A program made the translations under genes and the position numbers. A stretch of DNA of 64,000 nt, taken from NCBI GenBank assembly GCA_949316235.1, contig OX438755.1, forward strand, positions 20,855,151 through 20,919,150, written 5' to 3'. Source of the DNA: Oegoconia quadripuncta. Its lineage: Eukaryota > Arthropoda > Insecta > Lepidoptera > Autostichidae. Of this stretch, positions 63,876-64,000 are shown piece after piece (position 1 is the stretch's first letter; every line of letters starts with the position of its first letter). The notes under the pieces were generated by a model that did no database searches, was not told the origin of the DNA, and saw nothing but the letters and a program-made list of their open reading frames with translations.

Positions 63876-64000
63876 CTCAATTCGGTGCACCATTTTCCAT
63901 GGAATTGAGATCCACCGAATTCTGAAACTTACACATTTCATCAAATAACTTGTAAGTGTTACAAATTAAAGCAATTTCTACAAAATTGACTGGCAGATAT

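Larger units (their letters stand above)
62515..63935. mobile_element. Candidate element bounded by CACCGAATT repeats
   Basis: The left block 62523-62635 holds six degenerate units of about 20 bp built on CACCGAATT followed by a GAAA-like run. The right block 63810-63930 holds the same motif four times in both orientations. Between them lie AT-rich DNA and one protein-like exon. Subterminal motif arrays of this sort are typical of transposase binding sites, which is why an element is suspected. Precise ends and target duplication are not visible. Confidence 0.4.

Overview
This window looks like a gene-poor, transposon-dense stretch of a lepidopteran (butterfly or moth) nuclear genome. The evidence is high AT content, three tRNA-headed SINE families present in many copies, RTE-type LINE ends of the kind common in Lepidoptera, Helitron-like elements, and many 5'-truncated LINE 3' ends that finish in simple tandem repeats. 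The species cannot be named from the sequence. I find no convincing intact host gene. The one protein-like exon that is not obviously from a known element lies at 63271-63693 (minus), and it may itself belong to a mobile element.

Layout. 1-3070: a LINE scrap, a long-armed foldback and SINEs, one of them split by a 577-bp insertion. 3071-9794: a complete Ty3/gypsy LTR retrotransposon with LTRs I read as identical, an intact gag, and an intact pol reached by an apparent -1 frameshift. It sits inside a SINE and is flanked by a 4-bp target duplication. 9795-15650: LINE remnants, including an RNase H-bearing LINE end. 16370-24535: SINEs of all three families, LINE ends, two foldback elements and Helitron-like copies. 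24565-35790: fragmented LINEs (CR1/Jockey-like and RTE), further SINEs, a possible solo LTR and short GC-rich patches. 35791-41214: a near full-length CR1-like LINE on the minus strand, with an intact PHD-finger ORF1, an ORF2 broken by two frameshifts and an 850-bp 5' region full of CTCF-like motifs, inserted inside an older LINE copy. 41650-46900: a degenerate retroelement C-terminus with a zinc knuckle and a restriction-like nuclease motif, a hexamer minisatellite, and a DNA transposon whose right terminal repeat has been split by later insertions. 47434-61480: more SINE, LINE, Helitron-like and foldback copies. 62515-63935: a possible undescribed element bounded by degenerate repeats of a CACCGAATT motif, containing the protein-like exon and a perfect 28-bp hairpin.

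Names used below: SINE A (about 333 bp, head with a GGTTCGATCC B-box, ends in poly-A), SINE B (about 265 bp, tail carries CTAGATGGCGCT), SINE C (about 235 bp, related head, different tail), repeat L (about 70 bp core repeat), LINE-D (LINE ending in TATC- or TCTTA-type repeats), LINE-H (CR1-like end with a GATAAG..CGCCTTT hairpin region), LINE-I (end with a GTTGCTC/GAGCAAC block), LINE-P (poly-A LINE end), and F (a 400-bp non-autonomous LINE-like element). Nesting gives relative ages: SINE A is older than the gypsy element, LINE-P is older than the CR1-like LINE, LINE-I is older than a SINE C, and the 501-bp TIR transposon is older than an LTR-like piece, which is in turn older than an F copy.
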